Assembly (NCBI RefSeq): GCF_000142905.1
Contig: NW_013657678.1
Location: forward strand, 461,381-525,380
Length of the DNA stretch: 64,000 bases
Reading direction: 5' to 3'
Source: Thecamonas trahens ATCC 50062
Lineage: Eukaryota; Apusozoa; Apusomonadida; Apusomonadidae
A program made the position numbers and the translations under genes. Below are positions 63,401-64,000 of this stretch, one piece after another. Numbering within the stretch: position 1 is the stretch's first letter; each line of letters begins with the position of its first letter. The notes under the pieces are model-generated. The model did not search any database and was not told the origin of the DNA. It worked only from the letters and a program-made list of their open reading frames with translations.

Positions 63401-64000
63401 TGTCCTGGCAGACGCAGCTGCTGCAGCTCATTGGGCTCATGTACGCGCTTGTCCATGAGAACAAGCGCGACGACGACGACTCGTCGATCCAGGCCGAGCA
63501 CGACAAGTGGCGCGCTGCGCTGTTCAAGCTGGCGTCATCGGTGGTTGAGGCCGCCACTTACGTCGGCATGGTCGGGCTCATGAAGGCCGGCAAGTCGTCG
63601 ACCATCTCGGGCTTGGTCGGGGTTGACGTCTGCCCGTCACGGGCGTCGGCCATGACCGTCATCCCCACGGTCATTACTCATGTCCAAGGCAAGGCCGTCC
63701 CGACGCTCACCCTCCCACCCGGCACAGTCAAGGCACTCAACAAGTCGCTTGACATGATCCGCCACGCACTGAGCCACCGGGCCGAGGCAACGCGGGCAGT
63801 AGCGCTGGGCCACACCGGCCTGGAGCTGGTCCTTGACTCGGCACCGGAGCTTGTGTTTGACTCGGAGCCAGTGGCCGGCGTCGACAACGTGCTCTCGCGC
63901 TTGGTGCTGGCCAACGACACTCTGCGGCTGGTTGAGATGCTCGACGTCGACGGGCCCAACCCGCTCGAGTCGATTGCCGACCTCGCTGACTTGCCGCTCA
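60430..64000 (+). CDS. DUSP domain + helical region + dynamin-like GTPase fusion, 3' partial
   Basis: A single frame is open from ATG 60430 to the right edge (1190 codons, no stop). Near residue 108 ACILARAWYNKWRNSVSS opens a DUSP domain, which after a Ser/Ala insert continues GPGPISNKMLLDPKAEFK, DFVVVISAEIWELLANTYGG. DUSP domains are otherwise found mainly in ubiquitin-specific proteases. The middle ~600 residues are helical (e.g. VECIQKSIVFGLLLASSNTH), followed by a coiled coil at about 950-985. At 1045-1058 VGMVGLMKAGKSST is a P-loop of the dynamin type, and a Thr in ASAMTVIPTVI fits switch I; the GTPase continues past the window. An ATG at 60505 is an alternative start. The GGT repeat at 60552-60579 encodes poly-Gly. 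Function unknown. Confidence 0.75.
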   Translation, partial: MAATKRLCAAEVEAVVLVEEVNHLYMPPFVACEQESHSSTCGGGGGGGGGQVGLDHGRDDDDTLVPPSTSSKPTTPTLTTSNPLLSSPFTTSENLFGFTRHPHACILARAWYNKWRNSVSSALFAPNSHLAASLPPELMARAKRVFRSEAELAAAEASSSAAAAAVAAPAHSAAKLRSSTASSSSSAAAELGLAPGPGPISNKMLLDPKAEFKAIKALPAGSAITDFVVVISAEIWELLANTYGGGPKIVQLISPDHKLNVFAVNPVVTEPWSSSATPCDTLAESTAADAEPAEGPSIALRVASILGTTGSALEASLVAFVQPRTMLLTTFLGFIVSHFFPDIAFDFSALQQFETTAEALDALAAGAPPGFVAYRFPESFTGVDDVSDLSPASLADVVDQLAPDGGASGNAFASLTLDALCSDGDYVVLRASAPQLPVTVITTIMTELLAPVQRTLAAIESLKDAPTRHAAMDELAQLWASTVEAEAQHSSRAEAVTPTSSGLSTPTAAGRKTSLVVDLNQLATQLAPVSDSPPPAPLEITAPNSVECIQKSIVFGLLLASSNTHWTPALEHKFTQASASYALIKFIDLFRTTPSFAGAFSATLQPPNLRHLHWFLSSPAIDVRQIALIFVEVVSRRVASFRYLGQYVPVVYKDLVLAFLADASSGAGAILHQATISRLAAAMPDAKWGQLYSSMVTPGVNLLDPLGIFERSPLHTQTAVPPDQMLLADEAQSALEPAKPATAFATLDAPHTVRTLRFIHVNTDWTSVKNDGTTPGLAPSPRLDGPEARSRTRAMTTSGSNWFSAAENVSREQQAAVVTDYIALLDKPAVPSSSASSDVAHSPSRSLASVFLPPTDEGDGLTKPKLEASAVADLADAVLAEFDLDHFGPDGEVPSSDHPIMPFLASVYTRQWQLVGRVRKRAAVVQAQLDEVAMAKSNRAKLLDSVGPGESLPPRAATKVKQLERKIKIRQNKLLKAEGALEETRTELEAVSWQTQLLQLIGLMYALVHENKRDDDDSSIQAEHDKWRAALFKLASSVVEAATYVGMVGLMKAGKSSTISGLVGVDVCPSRASAMTVIPTVITHVQGKAVPTLTLPPGTVKALNKSLDMIRHALSHRAEATRAVALGHTGLELVLDSAPELVFDSEPVAGVDNVLSRLVLANDTLRLVEMLDVDGPNPLESIADLADLPL

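Overview
This window is eukaryotic nuclear DNA from a GC-rich, gene-dense protist. Spliceosomal introns are few and mostly short (88 to 493 bases). Their 5' sites read GTAGGT, GTACGT, GTAAGT or close variants, and their 3' sites end in a pyrimidine-rich stretch plus CAG or TAG. The mix of animal- and fungus-like families (CARMIL, coactosin-type ADF-H, UBE2S with the animal-type C-terminus, VMA22/CCDC115, ATG14, AFG2, SulP) together with low-intron, alanine-rich, GC3-biased genes fits an apusomonad flagellate such as Thecamonas trahens. That organism name is an inference from gene content and style, not from a database match. There are two assembly gaps, 37622-37721 and 57343-58056.

Layout: 0-5.6 kb holds a small membrane protein, a NEK-family kinase (three exons rebuilt here) and a KCTD-type BTB protein. 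5.6-12 kb holds a Crinkler-like nuclease/kinase-fold protein and a long ankyrin protein. 12-25.9 kb holds a SAGA-type USP, a DCUN1D neddylation factor, AFG2, a Sec1/Munc18 protein, a CFA-synthase-like methyltransferase, a tail-anchored ankyrin protein and a secreted 2OG oxygenase. 25.9-36 kb holds a 2158-residue helical protein of unknown family, homogentisate dioxygenase and ATG14. 36-49.7 kb holds a coactosin-like protein, a sphingomyelin-synthase-like membrane protein, CARMIL, a SLC35-type transporter, glucose-6-phosphate isomerase, a tandem-RING protein and a SulP transporter. 50-64 kb holds an LRR + two cyclic-nucleotide-binding domains + PP2A-B56 fusion, VMA22, UBE2S, an RRG7-like nuclease-fold protein cut by the gap, a double RhoGAP protein and a DUSP + dynamin-like GTPase fusion that runs off the right edge.

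The genes are not an operon. Loose themes are ubiquitin/NEDD8 control (USP, DCUN1D, UBE2S, tandem RING, possibly the ankyrin protein), actin and Rho control (CARMIL, coactosin, RhoGAP) and membrane traffic (Sec1, ATG14, VMA22, dynamin-like). Convergent neighbours end only 13 to 61 bases apart.

The strongest candidates for undescribed biology are the LRR-cNMP-cNMP-B56 phosphatase regulator, the DUSP-dynamin fusion and the Crinkler-like protein. Five conserved genes (NEK, ankyrin, USP, DCUN1D and the B56 fusion, which has two) show single-base reading-frame breaks. All six are in the same direction (one base missing) and most lie in homopolymers, which looks like systematic sequence undercalling rather than six real mutations.
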